Part shown: positions 19,201 through 27,401 of the stretch, in pieces
How positions within the stretch are numbered: position 1 is the stretch's first letter
How the letters are laid out: every line of letters starts with the position of its first letter
NCBI RefSeq assembly: GCF_042676245.1
Contig: NZ_JBHTKA010000003.1
Coordinates: 496,001 to 560,000 of the forward strand
DNA from: Ohtaekwangia kribbensis
GTDB lineage: Bacteria; Bacteroidota; Bacteroidia; Cytophagales; Cyclobacteriaceae
Length of the DNA: 64,000 bases
Direction: 5' to 3'
Translations under genes and position numbers: made by a program
The notes under the pieces: generated by a model
The model's database searches: none
The model's input: the letters and a program-made list of their open reading frames with translations, nothing else
What the model was told of the DNA's origin: nothing

Positions 19201-20321
19201 CTACTTGCGCTTGCGAATAGTAATAATCCACGTGAGCACCGAGACTATTAAATACCCGCTTTATATAGCCATTAGATTCACCTTCAGCAAAGTATTCGAA
19301 TTGCATTGCCGGCTGAGTTTCGCCTGAAGGAAATCTTTTGATTACAGATGTCAGGTAACGTTTGACAAGTGAGCCTTCACCTCTAAGGGTATAGCTGAAA
19401 TCAACCGAGTACAAAATCAAATTCTTGATAGATCGAACATTGATCGTGCTTAAGTACTGCGTCTCAAATTTCTCCTGATAGGCATCCGGTTCGGCTTGCT
19501 CTACATGGGGGTCGAAATACTCAGTCGATTGTTTGGATTGATAGATAAATTCAGCCGATTGCCCGGCTGAATCAATCACTTTTGAAAGGTAAAAAGCCTT
19601 TGTATGTGTTTGTCCTCCCGATCCTACAGCCTCCTCAACGGAATTATATTGAAAGGTCAGTTTATCCCCATATAGGTTTTCCACTTCCGTCAAGGCCCAT
19701 ACATAGGCAAGCCTGCTTTGATTTTGTGTTTGTGCACTGTTGCCAATCCAGTTGCCCCATTTTACAACCCACTGCACCGCGCTATAGGTATATTTAAATC
19801 CATTCTCACGCGTAACTATCCATTTCTCCTCATTAGGATAGTAAAGTATCTTCCATGGTGAAAAGGTTTTAGGGGAAAAACTTCTCGTCGTGCTGTAATA
19901 GTTAGTGCAAACCAGTTGATTTGAAATATCATTCTCAATTAAGTAGAATACATCATCATGTCGCGTACCCGTTTGTTTAAAGTCTGCTACGATGCGTGGT
20001 ATATCCATCGACCAGCCAAGCCCGAGTATACCAGTCGGACTATACTCACTATTCCGATCAACCTGATTTTTTATACCCCCCGAATTATACTGTATCCCGA
20101 CTGAAATGTTCAGCCCACCCCTTCCACTTAGCGACACCAGATTCATTGGAAACGCTACTTGGCCAGTCAGCATATTCACACTGTTTTTGAAGCGCCTGAA
20201 ATCCATCCGGATTTAAGCTAAAGGAACTTTGAGCAGGGGCTTGGCTGGCTTTTAAGTTTTGAGCAACGGCAGTAAATGGAACGACAAATGCTAGTAGGAA
20301 AAGGTAGTATAGGTTTCTCAT
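16220..20321 (-). CDS. SpvB/TcB-like toxin shell protein, frameshifted after the signal peptide
   Basis: The main frame encodes 1328 residues from an internal ATG at 20206. It begins with an SpvB-like region (TGQVAFPMNLVSLSGRGGL, GILGLGWSMDIPRI), continues through a beta-propeller-like part and ends in YD-type RHS sequence (TSFEYDNQYRPVIIRN). It has no export signal of its own. One frame away, an ATG at 20321 encodes a good signal peptide (MRNLYYLFLLAFVVPFTAVA) followed by sequence that runs into the main frame at A5 (T5 on the plus strand, 20184-20188). With four A instead of five, the product would be one exported protein reading ...GFQALQNSVNMLTGQ. So this is one gene with a +1 indel: real inactivation, phase variation or an assembly error. 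It is the first gene of the toxin operon. Confidence 0.8.
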
Positions 20322-20477
20322 ATACACATTGGCTTGGACATGTAGGTAATGCGAAAGTGTAGAATAAGACACAACCTCACAACCTAGGATGATTTCCAAG
20401 GCACGTATGAACTTCAGTAAAATAAAATATTTTGATCTTCAAAAAGATTTCAGAGAACGTTGCCGAAAGGCATTGCC

Positions 20478-20516
20478 TAGTACTTTTTTACTATTGGATA
20501 TAGTAAAAAAGTACTA
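20478..20516. repeat. Perfect 16-bp inverted repeat upstream of the toxin operon
   Basis: TAGTACTTTTTTACTA and its exact reverse complement flank a 7-base spacer (TTGGATA). It lies 157 bp upstream of the signal-peptide ATG of the SpvB-like gene. The arms themselves end in TAGTA/TACTA, so it may be a large operator or a hairpin in the leader of the toxin mRNA. It could also be a bidirectional terminator remnant, but no gene ends here. Confidence 0.6.
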
Positions 20517-20581
20517 AACGTGATGATGTACTTTTTGAAGACAAATTACAGTTACAACATTAAAAAATAATATCCTTGTAC

Positions 20582-20597
20582 GATGTATACATATAAG
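20582..20597. promoter_or_regulatory. GATGTATACATATAAG, likely XRE operator copy
   Basis: Matches 14 of 16 bases with 7586-7601 upstream of the XRE gene (GATGTATACTTATAAT). It lies in the region shared by the divergent toxin operon and the 432-residue gene, so it could couple the regulator to one or both. Binding is inferred. Confidence 0.4.
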
Positions 20598-20840
20598 ATA
20601 TTATTTTTAACGATAATAGTTCGAACGCATGGCGGTACAGAAGACTAAATGTAATAGTGTTGGTGACAGCCGGGCTATACTCTGCAAGTCCTCGCTCGTG
20701 CCTCACTGTGGGCTTTCCACTTCTATCCCTGTCAAGGCCTGGCGTGCTTCTTTGCATAGCCTCCCATTTTCGATCTATTGAGGATTTGAGCTTCCCTCGA
20801 ATCGTGATACGAGTGGCCGAAAAAGTGTACTATGAATGTA

Positions 20841-20870
20841 AAGTATACCTAGTATAAATTAAGTATACTT
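20841..20870. promoter_or_regulatory. Two AAGTATACYT repeats, 20-bp period
   Basis: AAGTATACCT (20841-20850) and AAGTATACTT (20861-20870); the second is a perfect palindrome and together they also form an inverted pair. Spacing of two helical turns suits a dimeric repressor. The core GTATACTT also occurs at 7589-7596. They lie about 180 bp upstream of the GTG of the 432-residue gene. Confidence 0.4.
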
Positions 20871-21052
20871 GGAAAGTTGATAGGAATTACTTTAATTCAA
20901 GGAAGGATTTCCTCGACTCACCTGATCCTATCCGATCGTAGCCCACTTGGATTCCTACATGGTTAATTTTAATAAGGCTTTGCTGGCATCGCAACCTATT
21001 GCCAGCCGAGTAAATAGTAATTCATCAGCTTCTAACTTTAAGTAAATCGCAA

Positions 21053-22351
21053 GTGACGTTCGAGGAAATCATTAAATCTATTAAACCTGGAGGTCCTTCA
21101 AGTGTGAGCAATGAAAGCGTCATCAAGTTTCTGGCTGACTTTCTTGATGCGGAGCGATATAACAATATAGTGTCAGAAAATGCCCCGATAAAAAACTTTA
21201 AACTGTATAATGAGAATTGTGACCTATGGCATGATATACTTAACTATAAGCTTAGCCTAACAAAAACTGTGAAGCTTACTAACTTTTGTATAATGGAATG
21301 GCTGCCCGTTTCTCCTGGCTTGTACTTTACTCATAAGGCTAGTCAATCAAGGACAGAAGCTGAACAAATGATGGATTGGTTTTTAGGGGAGTATGTGCCA
21401 ACGGGTAAACTACGGATGATAGAAGGTGGAATAGGCTCAGTCAGACTTTCGCCAGACAGTAATAATAATTATTACCTCGGAGCCTCCTCTACTGGAATAA
21501 GTCATCAAGGTATTCCATTAATGCTATCCAGAGATTTATATAGTGCATATATCGATATCATAAAGGAAGAAGGATATATCATTGCAGATATAGTTGGCAC
21601 AATTGAGTTCTTATCAAAGGCGAGGTCATTAATTGAATACAAAAATAAAATTCCAAGATATATAATATCGGTAGATAGTATTAAATTAAAAAAACTGGAA
21701 CCTATAAATATTAGCGTTTCTATAGCAACTCTTTTTTCTGAGCATACGCAAACAAATAGTAAATATTACACGTATGCATCATTTTCTCCAGATAATGCGG
21801 GGAACAATCTTAAGTCTGCAGTCGAGTGGATCGAAGATTACGCTTACAGGTATTCAATGAAAACTGGAGCTATCCATTTTCTTTCTGATTTTGACGAACA
21901 TATGCAGCACTTCTCATTTCCTGTTGACATTGCTTTGCATAGCGTAATGAACAGCAAAATCAACCAAGCTTATTTGTATAAACTTTGTGAAACATTAAAT
22001 ATTACTCTCATGGAAAATAATATTTCTGGCAATTCAGGACCCGTAGCAGTCGGGAATGAAAAAACAATTATTTCAACCGGAGCGGGAGACATCTCTATTT
22101 CAAATTCGTTCAATGAACGATATGGAGAAGGATCATCAGATGTTTTAAAAAAAGTAATTGAGATTATCAATCAAGAGAAGAATGATGAAGCAAAAGAGTT
22201 GTTTCAGGAATTCAAAGAGCAATTAGAAAAAGAGAAACCAAAGAAGTCTATGTTGCAAATGATATGGAGCAATATAGTTAGTCTTGTTCCACTAATTAAA
22301 GCATCAACAGACATCTACGACAAAGTGGAATCTATGATTAAAGCTATTTAA
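21053..22351 (+). CDS. Uncharacterised multidomain protein, 432 aa (possible conflict-system effector or adaptor)
   Basis: Starts with GTG. No signal peptide. Three parts can be seen. Residues 1-250 are mixed alpha/beta with no recognised motif. Residues ~255-310 contain AVEWIEDYAYRYS and HFLSDFDEHMQHFSFP, a block I recall from uncharacterised proteins of Bacteroidota and cyanobacteria that often sits before a glycine/asparagine-rich linker. From ~350 there is such a linker (AGDISISNSFNERYG), then a charged helix (~365-400) and an amphipathic to hydrophobic end (MIWSNIVSLVPLIKASTDIY). The helical C-terminus resembles small adaptor or effector-associated domains of bacterial conflict systems, but I name no family. 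It is the first gene of a plus-strand cluster with the GNAT-like gene 33 bp downstream. Confidence 0.7.
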   Translation: MTFEEIIKSIKPGGPSSVSNESVIKFLADFLDAERYNNIVSENAPIKNFKLYNENCDLWHDILNYKLSLTKTVKLTNFCIMEWLPVSPGLYFTHKASQSRTEAEQMMDWFLGEYVPTGKLRMIEGGIGSVRLSPDSNNNYYLGASSTGISHQGIPLMLSRDLYSAYIDIIKEEGYIIADIVGTIEFLSKARSLIEYKNKIPRYIISVDSIKLKKLEPINISVSIATLFSEHTQTNSKYYTYASFSPDNAGNNLKSAVEWIEDYAYRYSMKTGAIHFLSDFDEHMQHFSFPVDIALHSVMNSKINQAYLYKLCETLNITLMENNISGNSGPVAVGNEKTIISTGAGDISISNSFNERYGEGSSDVLKKVIEIINQEKNDEAKELFQEFKEQLEKEKPKKSMLQMIWSNIVSLVPLIKASTDIYDKVESMIKAI

Positions 22352-22384
22352 TCAATTAGATTTAACACTTGCCAATTTCTCTTC

Positions 22385-23002
22385 ATGGAAATTAAGATTG
22401 ATCCTTCCAATTGTGAGGAATATATAGGTTTATCTTATAACGCAGTTATTGAGGTTTCAGGAATTTATGAAGCCATTAGCTTATACGAGATTAACCATTT
22501 TACTAAAGTCACTTGGGAGGATGGAATTGTATTTATTAGTGTACAATTCACGAAAGACATTAGGCAGCTTTCCCTGCGTATAAATTTTGAACAGAAAATC
22601 ATTGAAGGTCGAGTGCTGAACGTCCATAAAAAAAGCAAGAGAATCGGTATGCGATTACTAATGGGACAAATCAAGGCATCACAAAGATTTGGAATTACTC
22701 ATATAAAAATATTTGCATTTGGCGAACCTGAAATCAGACATGAGATAAATGGATATATAACTTGGGGTGGCTATGGTTTTCTTATGGACGAACCCTACCA
22801 AACATTTTTCGTTGATAGAATGCATCAATTGGGACGTGAAGAGGCTTATCTACACGATCTATTAAAATCTAAAAGGGGAAGAGAAATCTGGGAATTGAAT
22901 GGATTCAGTTGGCAAGGAACGTTTACTATTGCTCCCAACTCGGTATCAATGAGGGTTTTAGAGGAAAAGCTAAACTCCTTGAAAAAAGACAAAAACGTAT
23001 GA
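22385..23002 (+). CDS. GNAT-fold-like protein, 205 aa
   Basis: Soluble protein with a region resembling an acetyltransferase core: NVHKKSKRIGMRLLMGQI matches the R/Q-x-x-G-x-G/A acetyl-CoA pyrophosphate loop only loosely (KRIGMR), followed by a strand (THIKIFAFG) and NGYITWGGYGF, which resembles the GYxxWxxxGF segment of some GNAT proteins. Catalytic competence is uncertain because the loop is degenerate. It lies 33 bp after the 432-residue gene and overlaps the next small ORF by four bases (ATGA), so they form one unit. It could modify a partner or substrate of the upstream protein; this is speculative. Confidence 0.65.
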   Translation: MEIKIDPSNCEEYIGLSYNAVIEVSGIYEAISLYEINHFTKVTWEDGIVFISVQFTKDIRQLSLRINFEQKIIEGRVLNVHKKSKRIGMRLLMGQIKASQRFGITHIKIFAFGEPEIRHEINGYITWGGYGFLMDEPYQTFFVDRMHQLGREEAYLHDLLKSKRGREIWELNGFSWQGTFTIAPNSVSMRVLEEKLNSLKKDKNV

Positions 23003-23073
23003 AAAATCTAGTTTTTTGGCTGTTTGGCGCAATATTTTTTGCTGTGACTACAAAGGTTTATTATATTTCTTGA
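22999..23073 (+). CDS. 24-residue single-span membrane peptide
   Basis: The ATG at 22999 overlaps the TGA of the GNAT-like gene (ATGA), typical of translational coupling. The product starts MKNLVFWLFGAIFFAV and is one transmembrane helix with a lysine near each end. Very short hydrophobic peptides like this may be toxins, membrane anchors or chance ORFs. The overlap and the clean hydrophobic profile favour a real gene, but no homologue is known to me. Confidence 0.4.
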   Translation: MKNLVFWLFGAIFFAVTTKVYYIS

Positions 23074-23099
23074 TAAATATTTGCTTATAACGTACAAGT

Positions 23100-23369
23100 A
23101 TGGAAACTGCTGGATACGCCCCTCTTCGAAAGAAAAGACGAGGAGGCAAATGGTTAAAGAGGAGAGCGGACTTGACAGAACAAGCCAATGATAAAATGTG
23201 GGTCTTAGCTACTAAGGCTAGTCTCTTGATGAAAATGATTGCCAACAATTTGGATGAGTCGGATTTAACAACGCGTGAAAAAGAAATTGTTAAAGAATTG
23301 AACCAAATAAACGAAGATAACAAGCCCAAGGAACTCAAGCGACTACAGCTTGAAATTTTTAAAATGTAG
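23100..23369 (+). CDS. Hypothetical basic helical protein, 89 aa
   Basis: Begins with a strongly basic N-terminus (LRKKRRGGKWLKRRADL, residues 9-25), then helical charged sequence without motifs; no membrane segment. The basic head suggests nucleic-acid or membrane-surface binding. It lies 26 bp after the membrane-peptide ORF in the same direction, so it may complete the 21.0-23.4 kb cluster. I recognise no family. Confidence 0.5.
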   Translation: METAGYAPLRKKRRGGKWLKRRADLTEQANDKMWVLATKASLLMKMIANNLDESDLTTREKEIVKELNQINEDNKPKELKRLQLEIFKM

Positions 23370-23478
23370 AGTTAGAACCTTTGTTTGCGTTAGCTACAAT
23401 TACACTTCAATCACTTTGATGATCTTACTACTTCTCTATATAGTGCTAATCAAAAATTGTATAATCATAGGCTGATGA

Positions 23479-24062
23479 TTGCCTACATATAGCCTTCGAT
23501 ACACATTGAGAAAAACGGGGCATGATCTTATTAAGCTATATGAACAATCTGAACAAATTTCTCTTGATTATTCAGGTCAAATACTCCTTTTATTGCAAAG
23601 AGTAGTCTGGATTACAGCATCCTAACTTTTCTGAACAATTTTGCGGCATCGACAGGTCGATATTATAACATCTCCAACATTTCAGCAGCCACTTGTATCG
23701 ACCCGCTAATTCAATGGCAAAGTATTATTGACGAAATAGCAAGGAAGGATTTTTCAGAGACCCTACGCAACAAAATAGAATTAATCACAATGCAAAGCTT
23801 AGTACCTGCATTGCAAATTGACGATATTGCTTTTAATACCGGCTACGTAAGCCGCTTCTATAAATTGCACCTTACTAATAAAGCAAATCATTTTGCATGT
23901 TGGCATATAATGAACATTATAAAACCCATAGTAAAAACCCTTGATGCGATTTCAACTAAGTGCCATGAGATAGAGGCATGCTCTATCATTTCAGATTATC
24001 CTTCTATCCCGTACTTTGATGAAATATTCACAATGGTGCATTTAAGTAAAAGGATATTCTAA
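23479..24062 (+). pseudogene. Decayed helical-protein gene in two frames
   Basis: Frame one (23479-23625) reads protein-like sequence LRKTGHDLIKLYEQSEQ, then ILLLLQRVVW before a TAA. Another frame, open from just after 23558 to the stop at 24060-24062, continues LDYSILTFLNNFAASTGRYY and IIDEIARKDFSETLRNKIEL, but its first ATG is only at 23790. The two halves overlap around 23560-23625 and together look like one helical protein with a frameshift and no intact start. The style (HDLIKLYEQ, ASTGRYYNI) recalls HEPN-like helical proteins, but the call is loose. Confidence 0.5.
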
Positions 24063-24105
24063 AGAAAAACGTTGGACTAACTTTTGAGTCTTCACAGTGA
24101 TAAAA

Positions 24106-24510
24106 TCATGGTGCCGTATTCACTGTGATATCTATTACAGTTGTTTGATTTTCTTCCTGCATTTCCACGTAACGCGGATCAAGCTGGCTAATCAGATAAG
24201 CAGTTTGATTGTCGAAATGTGTCAAGAGTATACCTAGATTATATCCTTTCAATACAACTGTATCAGATCGAAAGTATAGCGTCAGACTATTAATCTCTCC
24301 AGTAACGTCGAGCTTTTTAGAGACAAGATCAATATAGCTAAATGAATGCTTGTTCCCATTCGGCCATGCGAAACAAACACTCCGCATACTTCCAGGATGT
24401 TGGTAGAACTGATTGTCGGTTTCCGATTTTATAGCAGCATTCTCTTCTGAACTACTGGACGGATTACCTTCGCGTAGCTCGTCATATTTTTGTTTAAATT
24501 TCGGGTTCAT
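24106..24510 (-). CDS. Hypothetical protein downstream of the relaxase, 134 aa
   Basis: Its ATG lies 17 bases inside the end of the relaxase gene, so it is cotranscribed and probably coupled. The N-terminus is polar and serine-rich (residues 1-40); the rest looks beta-rich (SVCFAWPNGNKHSFSYIDLV, LTLYFRSDTVVLKGYN) like a small globular domain. No signal peptide, no membrane segment, no recognised family. Position suggests an accessory mobilisation protein. Confidence 0.65.
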   Translation of the reverse strand: MNPKFKQKYDELREGNPSSSSEENAAIKSETDNQFYQHPGSMRSVCFAWPNGNKHSFSYIDLVSKKLDVTGEINSLTLYFRSDTVVLKGYNLGILLTHFDNQTAYLISQLDPRYVEMQEENQTTVIDITVNTAP

Positions 24511-27238
24511 GATAATGCGCTCGTGAAGGTTCTGATTCCTCTATTGTCTTGATTTTGTCTGAAGGCGAGGGCTGGCGTTGCAAATCGGCCCGTATATAGC
24601 GGTCAACATCATCGGCCTTTGTCTTCCTCGTGTTGAGCAATTCGATCGCAGACTTCCTCTCTCCCATTTCAGAAGCATGTTCCATCAATTCATCTTTACT
24701 ATCGGTATATAAATGCACGCGGTCTTTACCGCGAGAAACGGACACATAGAATTGTTTCATATCCGTTGCCGGGAAGGTGGCCGCAGGTTGTGAGATAAAA
24801 ACTTCATCGACAGTTTTTCCCTGGGAAGCATGCGAGGTAATGGAATGCGCATGCGCCAAATGACCGTGATCTTTCGAAAGCGTATAGGTATTTTTACTCA
24901 CGCTATTGCGCACCTTGATATTTCCTTTTTTCGAGACGGAAAGAACTTCAAGTGTCTGCCCATTTATCAGGCGTCTGTTCTTTACATCAAACCCTTCGCG
25001 CGTGATGCGAATCTTGTCACCCTTTGAAAGACTGATTTCTGTTTTTCGATAGACTTCAAATTTCTTGTTGTATTCTATCGGAAGGTTTGTGGTTTTACCT
25101 TCGTCATTCTTGATTTCTAATAAGTCACCATGGACTTTATTGACAGCCCAAGCCGTACCACGCTTGACACCTTTTGCGTTCTGATTAAACCAGAGAACAT
25201 GACCTTCATTGTAATTGCGGCTATCATTTTTCTCTGCTTCTGTCAGATTAAGATTGACAAAGCGCGTGACGTTGATTTCACGCTTGCCTATCAATTTTGC
25301 TTCGCGCAATTTCTCACGAATAGCTTGCGTAACAACATCGCCTTGCTTGTGTGTAGGCGAGATGATGAGAGCGGATTTACCTTGCTGTATAGTTGCCAGA
25401 TAATCATTGACAAGTGTCTCATTCGGCTTTTCCTTGTCAATCGTTTTGATCGCTTGCAGCTTGTCCAGTTTCTCAAAGGCATCCTTGATTTTGCCTTCGG
25501 AAAGGTCTTGCACAGCCTCTCGGTAGTCTTTATTTTTTTGACGGAAGATACGGCTTACTTCAGCCGTGCGTATCCCGCCAACGGTATTCAGAATGCGTAA
25601 CGCATCCCCACGCACAACGCTGGTATGTTGACGTGTATCTCCGACAAAAACAATTCGGGCATTTCTCTTTGTGACGAGATCGAGCAGGGAGGTTGTATCT
25701 TTTGTACCGAGCAATCCGGCTTCATCCACAATCAAGACATTGTTACGCAATTTTTCCTGAAGCTTTTTGTCCAGGAGAAGTTTGGCGACTGTCTCGGCTT
25801 CCTTAAAGCCTTCATATCTCAGAACACCGCGAGAAGCCTCCGAAGTCGGGGCAACATAGAGAGCTTCCTTGTGTGTTTGTGAAATCAGGAAGTTTAACTC
25901 CTTCATCATCGTGGTCTTGCCAGCACCGGCGCGACCACTAATAATCGACACCCGATCCGGGGTCGTCAGCACGTGCCGCGCGGCCTCGTGCTGTTCGCCC
26001 TTAAGGTCGATAAAGGGAACTTCAAGATAGAGTGGTTTCAATTTACCCTTGCCCGCGTTAGCGAGGGCGATCATACGTTTCTCTTCGGCCAGCACCTCTT
26101 TGGTTGTGCAGACAAAACGATTATTAGCCTCTTTCACCTGAAAGATGCGGGCATCCTTCTCAAAAGCTTCTGTAATGCCTGCCAGCGAGACTTCTCGGCC
26201 CATGGCGTGTCGATAGGCCGCAGCCAGAATGCGTCTTCCTGAGGCCACAGAAGCCCGCTCAAAGCAGTAGCTCAAAGCATGATCGACACAATGCTCTGGG
26301 GCTATATAGTCAAGCTGCCTTTCTTTTGCATAACGTATAGCCTTGCCGCCATCTTCTTTACCCATGCCGCCCGCTTCGCGTATCTGCTTTCGCCAAGCCT
26401 CTTTAAGTTCGGTCATCGTATGGCCTTTCTGTTTTTTCGAGCGCGTACGTGCGCCAAGCCCGTCAAGCTCTTTTGCATCGGTAATCCCTTTCTCTTTTGC
26501 CACCCGTCCGATTTCATCGGTGCGTTTGGAGAAGAGGTCAATTACTTTTTGAGGCACACCTTCAATCTCAAATGCTTTATCCGTTCGCTTGATTTGATAG
26601 CCGAGCTTCACCAGATGATCCGCAAGCCTCTTATGAAAGCGTTCTTGGTAATACGGCATATCGCGTTTGATGTCGCGGAACTGTCCAGCCTTTATCTGCT
26701 TCTCTTTTTCATCCCATGTCGCATTGAAAACATACGCATGGGCATGAAGGTGCATGTCTGGCATTGAGTCATCAACAGGCCGTGCCGTCTGATGAATAAA
26801 TTCCGCCCAAGCCAATTCTCCCGTTTCACGATCATTATACTGACCAGCCTTGCGGATGCGTGTCTTACTGTCAGCTTCAATATCAAGCATTGTATCATGA
26901 ACACATGCCTTGAACGCTTCGAGTATATGATTGTCTTTGGACAAGACGTGAATAATCGACACGGATTTAGGACAATGAAAATTTATATCGTAACCCACCG
27001 TTCGCTGACTGATCGTGCGTGGTGTTAAATGTTCATTGGTCTTGGGATTGATATTATCACAGAGGGAATAAAACGTTTCCTTATCGACTGTCCCTTCGAT
27101 TCCTATACGCGTAGCAAGACGCCCCAGAAAACGACCAGCGAGTTCCTGATCGTCCAGGTAATAATCGGATTTAAGAAGTGCATCGTTAAAGTAAGCTTTG
27201 GCATGGCCAGCCGAGCTACTTTGAATCATTCGGATCAT
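24494..27238 (-). CDS. MobF-type conjugative relaxase-helicase (TrwC/TraI-like)
   Basis: 914 residues. The N-terminal relaxase domain has a candidate nucleophilic tyrosine pair at about residues 26-27 (SDYYLDDQELAGRFLG) and the three-histidine metal motif H163, H165, H167 (MHLHAHAY). The C-terminal part is a superfamily 1 helicase of the RecD/TraI type, with Walker A GRAGAGKTT near 435, Walker B LIVDEAGLL, and late motifs ITSHASQGKTVDEV and YVSVSRGKDRVHLYT. It would nick one strand at oriT, bind the 5' end and unwind DNA for transfer. The protein is short for TraI but normal for TrwC-like relaxases. A perfect palindrome 131 bp upstream of its start is a candidate oriT element. Confidence 0.93.
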   Translation of the reverse strand: MIRMIQSSSAGHAKAYFNDALLKSDYYLDDQELAGRFLGRLATRIGIEGTVDKETFYSLCDNINPKTNEHLTPRTISQRTVGYDINFHCPKSVSIIHVLSKDNHILEAFKACVHDTMLDIEADSKTRIRKAGQYNDRETGELAWAEFIHQTARPVDDSMPDMHLHAHAYVFNATWDEKEKQIKAGQFRDIKRDMPYYQERFHKRLADHLVKLGYQIKRTDKAFEIEGVPQKVIDLFSKRTDEIGRVAKEKGITDAKELDGLGARTRSKKQKGHTMTELKEAWRKQIREAGGMGKEDGGKAIRYAKERQLDYIAPEHCVDHALSYCFERASVASGRRILAAAYRHAMGREVSLAGITEAFEKDARIFQVKEANNRFVCTTKEVLAEEKRMIALANAGKGKLKPLYLEVPFIDLKGEQHEAARHVLTTPDRVSIISGRAGAGKTTMMKELNFLISQTHKEALYVAPTSEASRGVLRYEGFKEAETVAKLLLDKKLQEKLRNNVLIVDEAGLLGTKDTTSLLDLVTKRNARIVFVGDTRQHTSVVRGDALRILNTVGGIRTAEVSRIFRQKNKDYREAVQDLSEGKIKDAFEKLDKLQAIKTIDKEKPNETLVNDYLATIQQGKSALIISPTHKQGDVVTQAIREKLREAKLIGKREINVTRFVNLNLTEAEKNDSRNYNEGHVLWFNQNAKGVKRGTAWAVNKVHGDLLEIKNDEGKTTNLPIEYNKKFEVYRKTEISLSKGDKIRITREGFDVKNRRLINGQTLEVLSVSKKGNIKVRNSVSKNTYTLSKDHGHLAHAHSITSHASQGKTVDEVFISQPAATFPATDMKQFYVSVSRGKDRVHLYTDSKDELMEHASEMGERKSAIELLNTRKTKADDVDRYIRADLQRQPSPSDKIKTIEESEPSRAHYHEPEI

Positions 27239-27368
27239 AGAGAGAAGTTATACTTCAACATCTCAAAAACGGTCGTATGAAAATCGTTACGCTAAACAAA
27301 AAGTTCTGCCCTTTGCATTGCCCAACGTGTGACCTATACACAGCCCTATATTAAAACAAATTGCATCA

Positions 27369-27401
27369 GACATCTTCCCTATGCAGTGCATAGGGGATGT
27401 C
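27369..27401. repeat. Long imperfect palindrome upstream of the relaxase (terminator or oriT element)
   Basis: GACATC-tt-CCCTATGCA-g-TGCATAGGG-GATGTC: the two inner 9-bp arms and the two outer 6-bp arms pair perfectly, with only a TT bulge. It touches the stop codon of the membrane-protein gene and lies 131 bp upstream of the relaxase start. On the minus strand a T-rich stretch follows some 15 bases later, so a terminator is possible; an inverted repeat of the kind found at oriT is equally possible. Confidence 0.55.

Larger units (their letters stand above)
20322..21052. other. Long intergenic region between the toxin operon and the 432-aa gene
   Basis: About 730 bases without a credible gene, separating divergent transcripts. 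It contains a 16-bp perfect inverted repeat (20478-20516), the GATGTATAC motif (20582-20597) and two AAGTATAC repeats (20841 and 20861). It must hold the promoters of the toxin operon and of the plus-strand cluster. The central part (20620-20800) is less AT-rich and shows no recognisable feature. Confidence 0.5.

Noticed and set aside
16220..20399. Programmed -1 frameshift joining the signal peptide to the SpvB-like body
   Set aside because: The shift needed from the signal frame is +1, and the A-run does not form a slippery heptamer in that frame; an indel is simpler.
20560..20857. Short ORFs on both strands in the toxin leader
   Set aside because: No ribosome binding site, no protein-like pattern and strong mutual overlap; treated as chance.
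24830..27280. Several plus-strand ORFs of 60-160 codons within the relaxase region
   Set aside because: They lie antisense to a gene whose protein shows full relaxase and helicase motifs; their translations show no domain and have odd composition.
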